From assembly GCA_045538015.1 (NCBI GenBank), contig JAZSQO010000162.1, forward strand, positions 1-25,621: a stretch of DNA of 25,621 bases. Direction: 5' to 3'. The notes below the pieces were generated by a model, which did not search any database, was not told where the DNA came from, and worked only from the letters and a program-made list of their open reading frames with translations. The position numbers and the translations under genes are program-made. Source of the DNA: SIG598 sp045538015. Lineage in GTDB: Bacteria; Bacillota; Clostridia; Oscillospirales; Acutalibacteraceae. Below, piece after piece: positions 7,537 to 14,714 of this stretch; within the stretch, counting starts at the first letter, position 1, and every line of letters starts with the position of its first letter.

Positions 7537-7572
7537 GAATCATCAACCAAAGCGAAAGGCACGGTATTATAA

Positions 7573-9306
7573 ATGAAAAAGCTGTTTTTAGGCAACGAAG
7601 CGGTGGCTCGCGGTCTTTACGAGGCCGGAGTGCGCGTGGTGTCCAGCTATCCCGGCACACCCAGCACCGAGATCACCGAATACGCCGCTACCTATGACGA
7701 TATCTATGCCGAGTGGGCACCCAACGAGAAGGTGGCCGCCGAGGTGGCCATCGGAGCCTCTCTGGGCGGAGCCCGCTCCTTCTGCGGCATGAAGCATGTC
7801 GGTCTGAACGTGGCCGCCGACCCGGTGTTCACCGCCAGCTACACCGGCGTCAATGCCGGTCTGGTCATCGGCGTGGCCGACGATCCCGGTATGCACTCCA
7901 GCCAGAACGAGCAGGACAGCCGCCATCACGCCATCGCCTCCAAGATAATGATGCTGGAGCCCTCCGATTCCGCCGAGGCTCTGGAGTTTACAAAGAAGGC
8001 CTATGAGCTGAGCGAGAAGTTCAACACTCCCGTCATGCTCAGAATGTGCACCCGCGTGGCCCACAGCCGCTCCATCGTGGAGACCGGCGAGCGCTCCGGC
8101 GACGAGCTGAAGGGCTACGAGAAGGATCCCGCCGCCCATGTCATGCTGCCCGCCTTTGCCCGGGGCAAGCACGTGATCGTCGAGCAGCGCACCCTTGAGC
8201 AGATCGAGTACGCCGAGGACTGCCAGCTCAACCGGGTCGAAATGAATTCCGACGAGATCGGCGTCATCGCCGCCGGTATCTCTTACTGCTACGCAAAAGA
8301 GGCGCTGGGCGACAAGGCCAGCTACCTCAAGCTGGGCATCGTCAATCCCCTGCCCACCAAGCTCATCAAGGACTTTGCCGCCAAGGTAAAGAAGCTGTAT
8401 GTCATCGAGGAGCTTGATCCCATCATCGAAAACCACTGCAGAGCCATGGGCGTCGAGGTCATCGGCAAGGATCTGTTCCCCATGTGCGGCGAGTTCTCCC
8501 AGAGCCTCGTGAAGAAGCTGGTTCTGGGCGAGGAGGCCGTTTCCGTCAGGCTGGAGGATGAGATCCCCGCCCGTCCTCCCGCAATGTGCAGCGGCTGCCC
8601 CCACAGAGGTGTTTTCTACACCCTCAAGAAGCTCAAGCTGACCGTGTCCGGCGACATCGGCTGCTACACCCTCGGCGCCGCCGCTCCTCTGGGAGCCATG
8701 GACTGGTGCGTGTGCATGGGTGCCTCGGTGTCCGCCCTCCACGGCTTCAATAAGGCTCGCGGAGCCGAGAGCGAGTGCAAGTCGGTCGCCGTCATCGGTG
8801 ACTCCACCTTCATGCACTCGGGCGTAAATTCCCTTGTGGACATCGCCTACAACCGCTCCGCCTCCGTTGTCATCATCCTCGACAACTCCATCACCGGCAT
8901 GACCGGCCACCAGCAGAATCCCACCACCGGCGTCACCCTCAAGGGCGACATCACCGCCGCTGTGTCTCTGGAGAAGCTGTGCGAGGCCATCGGCATCACC
9001 CGCGTCAGGGTGGTCGATCCCTACGATCTTGCTGCTCTGGAAGCCACCATCAAGGAGGAGCTGGCCAGCGACCAGCCCTCTGTTATCATCAGCCGCCGTC
9101 CCTGCGTGCTGCTCAAGAGCGTCAAGGCCAAGCCTCCGGTGAAGGTCAACGCCGACAAGTGCGTGGGCTGCAAGGTGTGCATGGGCATGGGATGCCCCTC
9201 CATCAGCATCCGCGACGGCAAGGCTGCCATCGACAATACCCTCTGCGTCGGCTGCGGCGTGTGTACCCAGCTGTGCAGACTTAACGCCATAGAGAAAGGA
9301 GAATGA
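7573..9306 (+). CDS. iorA: Indolepyruvate ferredoxin oxidoreductase, alpha subunit
   Basis: The 577-residue catalytic subunit of the oxygen-sensitive enzyme that decarboxylates aryl pyruvates (indolepyruvate, phenylpyruvate) with CoA to aryl-acetyl-CoA, passing electrons to ferredoxin. The N-terminal half is the pyrimidine-binding/transketolase-like region (GNEAVARGLYEAGVRVVSSY, APNEKVAAEVAIGASLGGAR). The TPP/Mg site is at G409-D410-S411 and D437-N438-S439. A ferredoxin-like C-terminus has two 4Fe-4S sets: C530, C533, C536, C541 and C558, C561, C564, C568. The start at 7573 has only a weak GAAAGG site, but the N-terminus KKLFLGNEAVARG is conserved in the family. Length fits (about 580-650). 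It is followed after 6 bases by iorB, and with paaK and ACT forms a well-known anaerobe gene set. Confidence 0.95.
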   Translation: MKKLFLGNEAVARGLYEAGVRVVSSYPGTPSTEITEYAATYDDIYAEWAPNEKVAAEVAIGASLGGARSFCGMKHVGLNVAADPVFTASYTGVNAGLVIGVADDPGMHSSQNEQDSRHHAIASKIMMLEPSDSAEALEFTKKAYELSEKFNTPVMLRMCTRVAHSRSIVETGERSGDELKGYEKDPAAHVMLPAFARGKHVIVEQRTLEQIEYAEDCQLNRVEMNSDEIGVIAAGISYCYAKEALGDKASYLKLGIVNPLPTKLIKDFAAKVKKLYVIEELDPIIENHCRAMGVEVIGKDLFPMCGEFSQSLVKKLVLGEEAVSVRLEDEIPARPPAMCSGCPHRGVFYTLKKLKLTVSGDIGCYTLGAAAPLGAMDWCVCMGASVSALHGFNKARGAESECKSVAVIGDSTFMHSGVNSLVDIAYNRSASVVIILDNSITGMTGHQQNPTTGVTLKGDITAAVSLEKLCEAIGITRVRVVDPYDLAALEATIKEELASDQPSVIISRRPCVLLKSVKAKPPVKVNADKCVGCKVCMGMGCPSISIRDGKAAIDNTLCVGCGVCTQLCRLNAIEKGE

Positions 9307-9312
9307 TCCGCG

Positions 9313-9900
9313 ATGAGTGTTAAAAGCATACTTATTGTAGGCGTGGGCGGTCAGGGTACCCTGCTGGCCTCCAAGCTGCTGGGCGCCGCTCTCGTGGCCA
9401 AGGGCCTCGATGTCAAGGTCAGCGAGGTTCACGGCATGAGCCAGCGCGGCGGCTCGGTCATCACCTATGTGCGCTACGGCGAGAACGGCGAAAAGGTCGC
9501 CTCGCCCATCATCGACGCCGGCGAGGCCGATGTCATTCTTTCCTTCGAGCAGCTTGAGGCTGCCCGCTATCTGTCCTACCTCAAGGAGGGCGGTACTATC
9601 GTCACCAATACCCAGCGCATCGATCCCATGCCGGTCATCACCGGCGCGGCGGTCTATCCCGAGGCCATCACCGACAAGCTGACTGCCAAGGGCGCCAAGG
9701 TCATCGCCGTGGACGCTCTGTCCCTCGCCGAGGAGGCAGGCAGCGTCAAGGCGGTCAATGTGGTGCTGCTGGGCGTGCTGTCCAAGCACCTCGATATCGA
9801 AGAATCGGTGTGGGACGAGGTCATCGAGACCGGCGTTCCCGCCCGCTTCAAGGAACTCAACCAGAAAGCCTTCGCCCTCGGGCGCAAGGCTTCGGAGTAG
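9313..9900 (+). CDS. iorB: Indolepyruvate ferredoxin oxidoreductase, beta subunit
   Basis: The 195-residue partner of IorA, homologous to the gamma-type domain of pyruvate ferredoxin oxidoreductase, where CoA is thought to be handled. The signature GVGGQGTLLASKLLG (residues 10-24) and VHGMSQRGGSV (about 42-52) are characteristic. The ATG at 9313 follows AAAGGAG, which lies inside the end of iorA, with spacing about 10. Six bases separate it from iorA, so the two are co-transcribed and probably translated in matched amounts. Length is typical for the family (about 190-200). Confidence 0.95.
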   Translation: MSVKSILIVGVGGQGTLLASKLLGAALVAKGLDVKVSEVHGMSQRGGSVITYVRYGENGEKVASPIIDAGEADVILSFEQLEAARYLSYLKEGGTIVTNTQRIDPMPVITGAAVYPEAITDKLTAKGAKVIAVDALSLAEEAGSVKAVNVVLLGVLSKHLDIEESVWDEVIETGVPARFKELNQKAFALGRKASE

Positions 9901-9918
9901 TCTTCTTTAGATGATTCA

Positions 9919-9988
9919 GGTCTTCAATCCGCTCTTTTGATGTGTCGTTGAAGACCGGTGACCCGTTCGCGCGGGCTTCAGACACATC
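9919..9988 (+). promoter_or_regulatory. Two mutually exclusive stem-loops between iorB and paaK
   Basis: GGTCTTCAA (9919-9927) pairs perfectly with TTGAAGACC (9948-9956). Alternatively GATGTGTC plus TGAAG (9939-9953, 2-base bulge) pairs over 13 bp with CTTCAGACACATC (9976-9988), enclosing CCCG/CGGG. The two folds compete for TTGAAG. No U-tract follows either fold, and the ribosome site of paaK (AAAGGAG, about 10009-10015) is just downstream. This looks like a leader or attenuator-like RNA element, or a processing/stability hairpin. Confidence 0.5.
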
Positions 9989-10024
9989 GCCACAAAATTT
10001 CCTGAATAAAGGAGCGAATTGAAA

Positions 10025-11323
10025 ATGAGCAAGTATTATCAGCCGGAGATCGAGACCGCGTCGCGGGAGCAGATCCGCCAGTGGCAGGACGAGCGCCTTG
10101 TGCAGCAGGTGCGCCATGTTTGGGACAACGTGCCCTACTACCGCGCCAAGATGGAAGAAAAGGGCGTCACTCCCGACGACATCAAGAGCGTTGACGACCT
10201 GCACAAGCTCCCCTTCCTGACCAAGGCCGACCTGCGCGAGGCCTATCCCTACGGCCTGATGGGCGTTCCCGTTGAGGAATGTGTCCGCATCCAGTCCACC
10301 TCCGGCACCACCGGCAAGCGCGTGGTGGCCTTCTACACCCAGGGCGACATCGACCTGTGGGAGGATTGCTGCGCCCGCGCCATCGTGGCCGTCGGCGGCA
10401 CCAAGGAGGATGTGTGCCATGTTTCCTATGGCTACGGCCTGTTCACCGGCGGCGCCGGCCTCCACGGCGGCTCCCACAAGGTGGGCTGCCTGACTCTGCC
10501 CATGTCCTCGGGCAACACCGACCGTCAGCTGCAGTTCATGGAGGATCTTGGCTCCACCATCATCTGCTGCACTCCCTCCTATGCCGCTTATCTGGCCGAG
10601 TCCATTCACGAGCGCGGCCTGCAGGACAAGATCCACCTCAAGGCCGGCATCTTCGGCGCCGAGGCATGGAGCGAGAATATGCGCCGTGACATCGAGCAGA
10701 AGCTGGGTCTCAAGGCCTATGACATCTACGGACTGACCGAGATATCCGGCCCCGGTGTTTCCTTCGAGTGCGAGGCTCAGACCGGAATGCACATCAACGA
10801 GGACCACTTCATCGCCGAGATCATCGATCCCGACACCGGCGAAGTCCTGCCCGAAGGCACCAAGGGCGAGCTGGTATTCACCTGCATCACCAAAAAAGCC
10901 TTCCCTCTGCTCCGCTACCGCACCCGTGACATCTGCGTGCTGACCCGGGAGCCGTGCCCCTGCGGACGTACCCACGTCAAGATGTCCAAGCCCATGGGCC
11001 GCAGCGATGATATGCTCATCATCCGCGGCGTCAATGTGTTCCCCTCTCAGATCGAGACCGTCCTGCTCCAGCAGGGCTATCCCGCCAACTACCAGATCAT
11101 CGTTGACCGCGTGAACAACTCCGATACCCTCGAGGTTCTGGTAGAAATGACCCCGGAGAACTTCTCCGACTCCCTTGGCGACATCACCGCCAAGGAGAAG
11201 CTGCTGGTTGCCGAGCTCAAGTCCATGCTGGGCCTGCACGCCAAGGTCAAGCTGGTCGCTCCCAAGACCATCACCCGCAGCGAGGGCAAGGCCGTGCGCA
11301 TCATCGACAACCGCAAGATCTGA
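10025..11323 (+). CDS. paaK: Phenylacetate-CoA ligase (aryl-CoA ligase, adenylate-forming)
   Basis: A 432-residue AMP- and CoA-forming ligase that activates aryl acids such as phenylacetate to CoA thioesters. The nucleotide-binding loop STSGTTGK is at residues 91-98. DIYGLTEISGPGVSFEC gives the A5 region, and TRDICVL followed by GRSDDMLIIRGVNVFPSQIE marks the hinge and C-terminal subdomain. The ATG at 10025 was preferred over an in-frame TTG two codons earlier because it has better spacing from AAAGGAG. Next to iorAB, it probably works on the same aryl acids, either recapturing free acid or, in reverse, forming ATP from the aryl-acetyl-CoA made by IorAB. The direction is inference. Confidence 0.94.
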   Translation: MSKYYQPEIETASREQIRQWQDERLVQQVRHVWDNVPYYRAKMEEKGVTPDDIKSVDDLHKLPFLTKADLREAYPYGLMGVPVEECVRIQSTSGTTGKRVVAFYTQGDIDLWEDCCARAIVAVGGTKEDVCHVSYGYGLFTGGAGLHGGSHKVGCLTLPMSSGNTDRQLQFMEDLGSTIICCTPSYAAYLAESIHERGLQDKIHLKAGIFGAEAWSENMRRDIEQKLGLKAYDIYGLTEISGPGVSFECEAQTGMHINEDHFIAEIIDPDTGEVLPEGTKGELVFTCITKKAFPLLRYRTRDICVLTREPCPCGRTHVKMSKPMGRSDDMLIIRGVNVFPSQIETVLLQQGYPANYQIIVDRVNNSDTLEVLVEMTPENFSDSLGDITAKEKLLVAELKSMLGLHAKVKLVAPKTITRSEGKAVRIIDNRKI

Positions 11324-11384
11324 GCGCTGAAATCATACTGACACATTCTAAGAAAGTATTTTTTCACAGAAAGGAATGGAAACC

Positions 11385-11816
11385 ATGAGCATTAAACAGA
11401 TATCCGTATTTCTTGAAAACAGAACCGGTCAGCTTGCCGAGATCACCGGCCTGCTCGCCGACAACAATATCGACCTCAGAGCCATATCCATCGCCGAGAC
11501 CTCTGACTACGGCGTGCTCCGCATGATTACCGACGACGCCGACAGCGCCTCGGCCGTCCTGCTGGAGAATGGCCACATCATCTCCATGAATCAGGTCACC
11601 GTTGTGGCCGTTGAGGATCAGCCCGGCGGACTTTCCAACCTGCTGTCCATCATCGCCCGCAGCGACATCTCCATCGACTATATGTACTCCCTGTTCACCA
11701 AGAAGGTGGGCACCGCCTACATGGTGTTCCGTGTATCCTCCGGCAGCAAGTTTGCCAACCTGCTTCAGGCACACGGCATGAGAGGTGTCACCGCCGAGGA
11801 GCTCGGCATCAAATAA
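11385..11816 (+). CDS. Tandem ACT-domain protein linked to ior/paaK
   Basis: A 143-residue protein made of two ACT domains (about 1-68 and 70-143): ISVFLENRTGQLAEITGLLA and VTVVAVEDQPGGLSNLLSII are the typical ACT beginnings with glycine-rich turns. ACT domains bind amino acids and regulate enzymes. Stand-alone double-ACT proteins commonly sit beside paaK and iorAB in anaerobes, so it may sense aromatic amino acids and adjust this pathway. The partner is not known from sequence. The ATG at 11385 was chosen because the in-frame ATG at 11376 overlaps the AAAGGAATGG ribosome site. It lies 61 bases after paaK and is the last gene before a strong terminator. Confidence 0.9.
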   Translation: MSIKQISVFLENRTGQLAEITGLLADNNIDLRAISIAETSDYGVLRMITDDADSASAVLLENGHIISMNQVTVVAVEDQPGGLSNLLSIIARSDISIDYMYSLFTKKVGTAYMVFRVSSGSKFANLLQAHGMRGVTAEELGIK

Positions 11817-11833
11817 GCTTCCGCAATACTTCG

Positions 11834-11869
11834 ACCGCCCCGCGCCGCAAAGGCCGCGGGGCGGTTTTT
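11834..11869 (+). terminator. Strong terminator of the ior-paaK-ACT operon
   Basis: ACCGCCCCGCG (11834-11844) pairs with CGCGGGGCGGT (11855-11865). The loop contains CCGCAAAGG and a T-run ends at 11869. Confidence 0.93.
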
Positions 11870-11894
11870 ACGTTCAGCGAAAAATCCCTCATTA

Positions 11895-11910
11895 CTCCAC
11901 TTCCCTCCAC
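11895..11910 (-). promoter_or_regulatory. MraZ-box-like pair (repeat copy 1)
   Basis: CTCCAC at 11895 and 11905; on the minus strand GTGGAGGGAAGTGGAG, a 10-bp-period pair of GTGGA units. Confidence 0.4.
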
Positions 11911-12090
11911 GGCACAGCCATGCACCTCTCACCACACCACTCCACCACCGCACCCGCCATGTGCCGGACATTGCACCGCCACGCCATCCCACTGCACTCA
12001 CGCTCCATAGCCGCAATTTCGTGAGAATGCCGAAAAAGGGACGATTTGGCTTCGCTCCACAGTCTCCCTATAGCGAAAAATCCCTCAATA

Positions 12091-12106
12091 CTCCACTTCC
12101 CTCCAC
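12091..12106 (-). promoter_or_regulatory. MraZ-box-like pair (repeat copy 2)
   Basis: CTCCAC at 12091 and 12101, the same GTGGAGGGAAGTGGAG on the minus strand, 196 bases after the first pair. Confidence 0.4.
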
Positions 12107-12286
12107 GGCGCATCCATGCACCTCTCACCACACCACTCCACCGCCGCGCCCGCCATGTGCCGGACATTGCACCGCCACGCCATCTCACTGCACTCCCGCT
12201 CCATAGCCGCAATTTCGTGAGAATGCCGAAAAAGGGGCGATTTGGCTCCGCTCCACAGTCTCCCTATAGCGAAAAATCCCTCAATA

Positions 12287-12302
12287 CTCCACTTTCCTCC
12301 AC
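12287..12302 (-). promoter_or_regulatory. MraZ-box-like pair (repeat copy 3)
   Basis: CTCCAC at 12287 and 12297; minus strand GTGGAGGAAAGTGGAG. The pair survives although the rest of the third repeat is lost. Confidence 0.4.
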
Positions 12303-12321
12303 GACGCCGATCCTCAGACTG

Positions 12322-12347
12322 CTCCACATCGCTCCACCCGAGCCCAC
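12322..12347 (-). promoter_or_regulatory. MraZ-box-like triplet
   Basis: CCAC occurs at 12324, 12334 and 12344, three GTGG units on the minus strand at an exact 10-bp period, outside the 196-bp repeat. Confidence 0.4.
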
Positions 12348-12392
12348 CACATCGCTCCACAAACCCTTCCGGAGGCTCCGCCGGAGGGTCGG

Positions 12393-12408
12393 GTGGGGAA
12401 AAGTGGCG
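12393..12408 (+). promoter_or_regulatory. MraZ-box-like pair resembling the mraZ operator
   Basis: GTGGGGAAAAGTGGCG: GTGG at 12393 and 12403. With the preceding GGTCGG it closely matches the element at the mraZ start site (GGTCGGGTGG, then AAGTGGCG), 500 bases upstream of it. No promoter is visible here. Confidence 0.45.
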
Positions 12409-12456
12409 GGGAAATAATGCGCGGGCAGCCGCTCCGGAGGGCTTTTCCGGATTTTA

Positions 12457-12472
12457 CTCCACTTTGCTCCAC
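12457..12472 (-). promoter_or_regulatory. MraZ-box-like pair
   Basis: CTCCAC at 12457 and 12467; on the minus strand GTGGAGCAAAGTGGAG, flanked by A-rich sequence. Confidence 0.4.
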
Positions 12473-12606
12473 CTCTGTTGCCCGGCGTTGCACCACCCAT
12501 TCAACGGACGTAGAATGGAGGTTGAAAATCCGTAGCGTGGAGGTTGAATCACGCTCCATTTTGATAAATATCACAATTCAATGGCTAAAATTTATGCAGA
12601 AGCAAC

Positions 12607-12643
12607 AAAAAAGCCGCCCCTCGGAAAAAGGGACGGCTTTTTT
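12607..12643. terminator. Bidirectional terminator upstream of the dcw cluster
   Basis: AAAAAAGCCG (12607-12616) pairs with CGGCTTTTTT (12634-12643), with a further CCCT/AGGG stem inside. It is A-rich on one side and T-rich on the other, so it can act on both strands. It separates the repeat region from the mraZ promoter. Confidence 0.8.
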
Positions 12644-12659
12644 GAGTCGGATAAGGAGC

Positions 12660-12691
12660 GCCGGCAGCGGATCGGAGGGTCGGCTGCCGGC
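12660..12691. other. 8-bp inverted repeat
   Basis: GCCGGCAG (12660-12667) and CTGCCGGC (12684-12691) are perfect reverse complements with a 16-base loop. No T-run follows, so it is not a typical terminator. Confidence 0.4.
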
Positions 12692-12743
12692 ACGTGTCAG
12701 GATACAAAATATTCACAATTTTGGGAACAGCACAACAAACCCA

Positions 12744-12778
12744 TATCTTGTGTGTTTCTCGAAACAACCCACAAGATA
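12744..12778. other. Two-part hairpin in AT-rich DNA before mraZ
   Basis: TATCTTGTG (12744-12752) pairs with CACAAGATA (12770-12778). Inside it TGTTT (12753-12757) pairs with AAACA (12762-12766) around CTCG. The ACC left unpaired is a bulge. It could be an operator or a small structured RNA; there is no direct evidence of transcription. Confidence 0.4.
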
Positions 12779-12855
12779 CAGAAAAACTCGAAAAAATGGC
12801 AAAAAATAGCGAAAAAATTTGGTAAATTAAACTGCTCGCAAGAGAAAATTAGGTA

Positions 12856-12884
12856 TTGCATTATCAGCGAAGTGGAATTATAAT
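12856..12884 (+). promoter_or_regulatory. Promoter of the dcw cluster
   Basis: TTGCAT (12856-12861), 17 bases, TATAAT (12879-12884). Transcription should start near 12891, about 120 bases before mraZ. Confidence 0.82.
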
Positions 12885-12938
12885 ATGGTCGGGTGGAGCG
12901 AAGTGGCGAGCTTTTCCACCGCCAAATTACCGAAGTGG
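12872..12938 (+). promoter_or_regulatory. Probable MraZ operator at the dcw promoter
   Basis: GTGG units lie at 12872, 12893, 12903 and 12935, three of them in the context GAAGTGG. The central pair GTGGAGCGAAGTGGCG (12893-12908) has the exact 10-bp period and sits at the predicted start of transcription. Spacings of 21, 10 and 32 are close to two, one and three helical turns. MraZ proteins are known to repress their own operon through direct repeats with about this period. Confidence 0.6.
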
Positions 12939-13012
12939 TGAAAAGTAGGGCTTTGACGCTGGCTGTCCGACAACAGACACGCCGAGAGGCCGGCGAGAGG
13001 GTGCGTAAAGAG

Positions 13013-13444
13013 ATGTTTGTCGGCAACTACACGCACAATATAGACGCCAAGGGGCGGGTGTTCGTCCCCTCCAAGCTCAGACAGGAGCTTGGTCAGCGTT
13101 TCTTTATCTGCCGAAGCATCGACTGCCGCTGCATCCGCGCCTACAACCTCACCGAATGGGAAAATATGCTCACCAAGCTGCGTGACAGCAGTATGCAGGA
13201 CAATATGGCGCGCCGCCGTCTGGCCTTTTCCGCCGTTGAGGTGGAGATGGATTCTCAGGGACGCATCATGCTGGGTGAGCAGCTCCGCAAATTTGCCGGA
13301 CTTACCGAAAAGGTATGCATCGTCGGTATGCTGGACTGGGTCGAATTCTGGGATCCGGATATCTTTGAGGAAGTGATGGGCGACGTTCTCCTCGGCCCGG
13401 ACATGGGCGAGTACGAGAATATGCGCAGCGCCGGCATCAACTGA
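13013..13444 (+). CDS. mraZ: Transcriptional regulator MraZ
   Basis: A 143-residue DNA-binding regulator and the usual first gene of the dcw cluster. The ATG at 13013 gives the conserved N-terminus MFVGNYTHNIDAKGRV; an upstream in-frame extension back to 12893 would include the operator and is not translated in homologues. Two SpoVT-AbrB half-domains are seen: NIDAKGRVFVPSKLR (residues 9-23) and VEMDSQGRIMLGEQLR (about 76-92). The DxxGR motif of each is intact. MraZ forms rings and binds 10-bp-spaced direct repeats at its own promoter, which fits the GTGG repeats upstream. The ribosome site is a modest GAGAGG. A hairpin follows the gene before rsmH. Confidence 0.96.
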   Translation: MFVGNYTHNIDAKGRVFVPSKLRQELGQRFFICRSIDCRCIRAYNLTEWENMLTKLRDSSMQDNMARRRLAFSAVEVEMDSQGRIMLGEQLRKFAGLTEKVCIVGMLDWVEFWDPDIFEEVMGDVLLGPDMGEYENMRSAGIN

Positions 13445-13506
13445 TCGTGCTTATAAGACCCCTTTCATAAAGACTATATGTCCCCCTTTTACTAAACCTT
13501 CTGCTT

Positions 13507-13534
13507 AGGGGCGGCTTTGCAAAAAGCCGCCCTT
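13507..13534 (+). terminator. Hairpin between mraZ and rsmH
   Basis: GGGCGGCTTT (13509-13518) pairs with AAAGCCGCCC (13523-13532) around GCAA. It is a very stable stem, but only TTATG follows, so termination would be partial at best. The 232-base gap that holds it is otherwise AT-rich without a convincing promoter. Confidence 0.5.
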
Positions 13535-13676
13535 ATGCAGACTATACGGGTAGACATAAGATATCACAAAATTACAAAATCGTCAAGATATAAAGCGCAA
13601 ATTACCGGGCGCTTTCAAAAATTATTATGTAAAAACGACCGAAATCGTCGTTTTTCTCGGCAGGAGGTGCGCCGAA

Positions 13677-14603
13677 ATGAGCGATTATCACATTCCGGTG
13701 CTGCTTCAGCCGACCATCGAGCTGCTGGCGGTAAAGCCGGAGGGCGTGTATTTTGACGGCACTGCCGGAGGCGGCGGACACAGCTCGGCCATCCTCGAGG
13801 GGATAGAGAGCGGCCTGCTCATCAGCTGCGACCGTGACCCGCAGGCCATCGCCGAGGTCACCCGCAGACTGGGTCAGGGTGAACATAATGTTATCGTTCA
13901 CGACGAGTTCTGCCACATCTCCGACATACTCGACCGCCTTGGCATAGAGGCCGTGGACGGCGTGCTGCTGGACATCGGCGTTTCCTCCCACCAGCTGGAC
14001 TGCGCCGAGCGCGGCTTTTCCTATCATAACGACGCCCCGCTGGATATGCGCATGGCTTCCGAGGGACGCACCGCCGCCGATCTTGTGGCCGAGCTCTCAT
14101 GGCAGGAGCTGGCGGCCATCTTTTCGCGCTATGGCGAGGAAAAACACTCGGTGCGCATAGCCAAGGCCATCTGCCGGGAGCGGGAAACCGAACCCATAAC
14201 CACCACTCTGCGCCTCGCGGAGATAATAAAAGAGGCTGTTCCCGCGGCAGCCCGCCGGGACGGACATCCCGCGCGGCGGGTTTTTCAGGCCCTGCGCATC
14301 GCCGTCAACGACGAGCTGGGTCAGCTGGAGCGGGGACTGGAGGCCGCCTTTGAGCGGCTGAAGCCCGGAGGACGGCTGGCGGTCATCACCTTCCATTCTC
14401 TGGAGGATCGCATGGTCAAGCAGGCCATGGCCGGGTGGTGCTCAGGCTGCACCTGCCCGCCGGATTTTCCCGTGTGCGTGTGCGGCAAAAAGCCCCGCGC
14501 CGCGCTGGTCAACCGCAAGCCGGTCGAGGCCACAGCCGAGGAGCTGGAGGCCAACCCCCGCAGCCGCAGCGCCAAGCTGCGCGTGTGCGAAAAGCTGAGA
14601 TAA
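13677..14603 (+). CDS. rsmH: 16S rRNA (cytosine1402-N4)-methyltransferase
   Basis: A 308-residue SAM-dependent enzyme that methylates C1402 of 16S rRNA in the ribosomal P site (formerly mraW). It starts with HIPVLLQPTIELL and has the SAM-binding motif FDGTAGGGGHS at residues 26-36. LLDIGVSSHQLD, RGFSYHNDAPLDMRM and the C-terminal HSLEDRMVK are further family hallmarks. A cysteine cluster, CSGCTCPPDFPVCVCG, near the C-terminus is common in Gram-positive members. The ATG at 13677 follows AGGAGG. Length is standard (about 310) and the position after mraZ is the conserved one. Confidence 0.96.
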   Translation: MSDYHIPVLLQPTIELLAVKPEGVYFDGTAGGGGHSSAILEGIESGLLISCDRDPQAIAEVTRRLGQGEHNVIVHDEFCHISDILDRLGIEAVDGVLLDIGVSSHQLDCAERGFSYHNDAPLDMRMASEGRTAADLVAELSWQELAAIFSRYGEEKHSVRIAKAICRERETEPITTTLRLAEIIKEAVPAAARRDGHPARRVFQALRIAVNDELGQLERGLEAAFERLKPGGRLAVITFHSLEDRMVKQAMAGWCSGCTCPPDFPVCVCGKKPRAALVNRKPVEATAEELEANPRSRSAKLRVCEKLR

Positions 14604-14714
14604 CCGATAATTACTCAATTAACATATAAAAGCAGTCAGCATGGCGCTCCGCCGGGATGGAGCCGCCGTGTGCGGCCCGGAAAGGGCAAAATAAACGCAA
14701 AGGGGAATAGAAAA

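Larger units (their letters stand above)
11877..12300. repeat. 196-bp tandem repeat, two full copies and a third start
   Basis: Copies begin at 11877, 12073 and 12269, exactly 196 bases apart. Copies one and two are about 95% alike over their whole length. The third matches only for about 30 bases before diverging into other CTCCAC-rich sequence. Each unit contains GCGAAAAATCCCTCA, a CTCCAC pair spaced by 10, GCCATGTGCCGGACATTGCA and GCCGCAATTTCGTGAGAATG. No reading frame through it resembles a protein. Confidence 0.9.

Noticed and set aside
7588..9789. 733-codon open frame on the minus strand opposite iorA and iorB
   Set aside because: A shadow of high third-position GC. The opposite strand has full conserved enzymes with iron-sulfur motifs.
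11877..12300. Possible CRISPR array
   Set aside because: The unit is 196 bp with no short repeat/unique spacer alternation and no cas genes.
11785..12535. Several short open frames in the 196-bp repeat region
   Set aside because: They translate the repeat itself into Pro/His/Ser-rich strings, lack ribosome sites and are present on both strands.
12581..12883. 100-codon open frame before mraZ
   Set aside because: It runs through a strong terminator hairpin and the mraZ promoter and has no ribosome site.
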